DNA of 8,191 bases from an uncultured Lachnospiraceae bacterium. Lineage in GTDB: Bacteria > Bacillota > Clostridia > Lachnospirales > Lachnospiraceae. The notes below the pieces were generated by a model. That model was not told where the DNA came from. It saw only the letters and a program-made list of their open reading frames with translations, and ran no database searches. Positions 7,541 to 8,191 of the stretch are shown here, one piece after another. The stretch covers positions 1 through 8,191 of the forward strand of contig CAJUHN010000182.1 of the NCBI GenBank assembly GCA_910585935.1, in the 5' to 3' direction. A program made the translations under genes and the position numbers. The first letter of the stretch is position 1. Each line of letters opens with the position of its first letter.

Positions 7541-8191
7541 ATGAATATATTGTTTTTTTATCGTGTTTATCCTAATTATGGTGGTGTTGAGGTAGTGACA
7601 ACTGTACTTGCCAATCGTTTTATAAAGGATGGACATGGTGTTATCATAGCTTCAATAGAACAACCGCATATTGAACTAGCTTGTCAATTACTACCAGATG
7701 TAAAGCTTGTCAAATTAGACTATCCTGTTTGTTCTATAAAAAATATGAGGAAGTTACATCGATTAATTATAAATGAAAAAATTGATATTATAATTAATCA
7801 GTGGGGACTTCCTTTTATGTCAACATTGCTGTGTAGAGTGGCTATAAAAAGAACATCATGTAAATTGATTTCGGTATTACATGGCGCTCCAAATACGTCT
7901 AAATTAATTATTAAGGCACGTGATAAATGTGAAACAGTTTATAACCCTTTTTTGAAATACATATATCATGCTATAATGTATCTAAAAGAAGAGTTGGTAA
8001 AAGCTAGCATTCGTTATAATTGTAGCCATTGTGAAAAATATGTTCTTCTTTCATCTCATTTTATCAAGCCGTTAAGTGATTATGCACATATAAAGAGAAC
8101 TGAGAATATTATAGCAATAGGCAATCCTGTTACTATTCCGTAAGCATTCGGCCTCGTGCGTGTTTCTCTCCAAGTTATAATAAAGTCAAAA
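7541..8191 (+). pseudogene. GT4 glycosyltransferase, interrupted and cut by window
   Basis: The open frame 7541-8143 gives 200 residues, which is only the acceptor half of a GT4 enzyme. Visible parts are MNILFFYRVYPNYGGVE (G14-G15-V16-E17), SVLHGAP (H114-G115), YVLLSSHF (167-174), and the interdomain linker AIGNPVTIP just before TAA 8141-8143. The donor domain with its E-x7-E motif is missing. After the stop, the frame beginning at TCC 8137 stays open to the window end and reads VSIRPRACFSPSYNKVK, which looks like the usual linker before the donor domain. One missing C near 8138-8139 would join the two. A simple nonsense mutation is also possible, since the original frame has no further stop before 8191. 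The gene starts 16 bases after the pyruvyltransferase stop. Calling it broken is likely but needs the downstream sequence. Confidence 0.65.

Overview
The window is the middle of a surface-polysaccharide (capsule or O-antigen type) biosynthesis locus. Every gene lies on the + strand and most are nearly abutting. The AT-rich coding sequence, the lack of strong Shine-Dalgarno sites, the TAATG stop/start overlaps and the style of the encoded proteins (a Bacteroides-type Wzx, a GT11 fucosyltransferase, a WcaK-like pyruvyltransferase) all suggest a gut Bacteroidales member such as Bacteroides, Phocaeicola or Parabacteroides. The genus cannot be fixed from this sequence.

Layout: bases 1-206 carry no gene. 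They hold two families of short repeats in mixed orientation, two hairpins and at best a weak promoter. Genes then follow in this order: wzx flippase (207-1574), GT2 glycosyltransferase (1576-2403), GT11 alpha-fucosyltransferase (2411-3202), Wzy-type polymerase (3214-4473), a second GT2 (4473-5348), a GT4 glycosyltransferase (5348-6457), a polysaccharide pyruvyltransferase broken by a one-base frameshift (6510-7524), and the N-terminal part of a second GT4 enzyme that meets a stop at 8141-8143 and probably continues in another frame past the window edge.

How the genes work together (inference from family roles): the glycosyltransferases add sugars, including one fucose, to an undecaprenyl-linked unit in the cytoplasm. 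The pyruvyltransferase, if it were intact, would add an acidic pyruvate ketal. Wzx would flip the unit across the inner membrane and Wzy would polymerise it. The initiating phosphoglycosyltransferase, GDP-fucose synthesis, chain-length control and export genes are not in this window.

I see no clearly new biological system. The points most worth checking are the repeat-dense leader, a step in base composition inside wzx, and the two consecutive broken genes at the right end, which mean either real decay of the locus tail or indel errors in the assembly.
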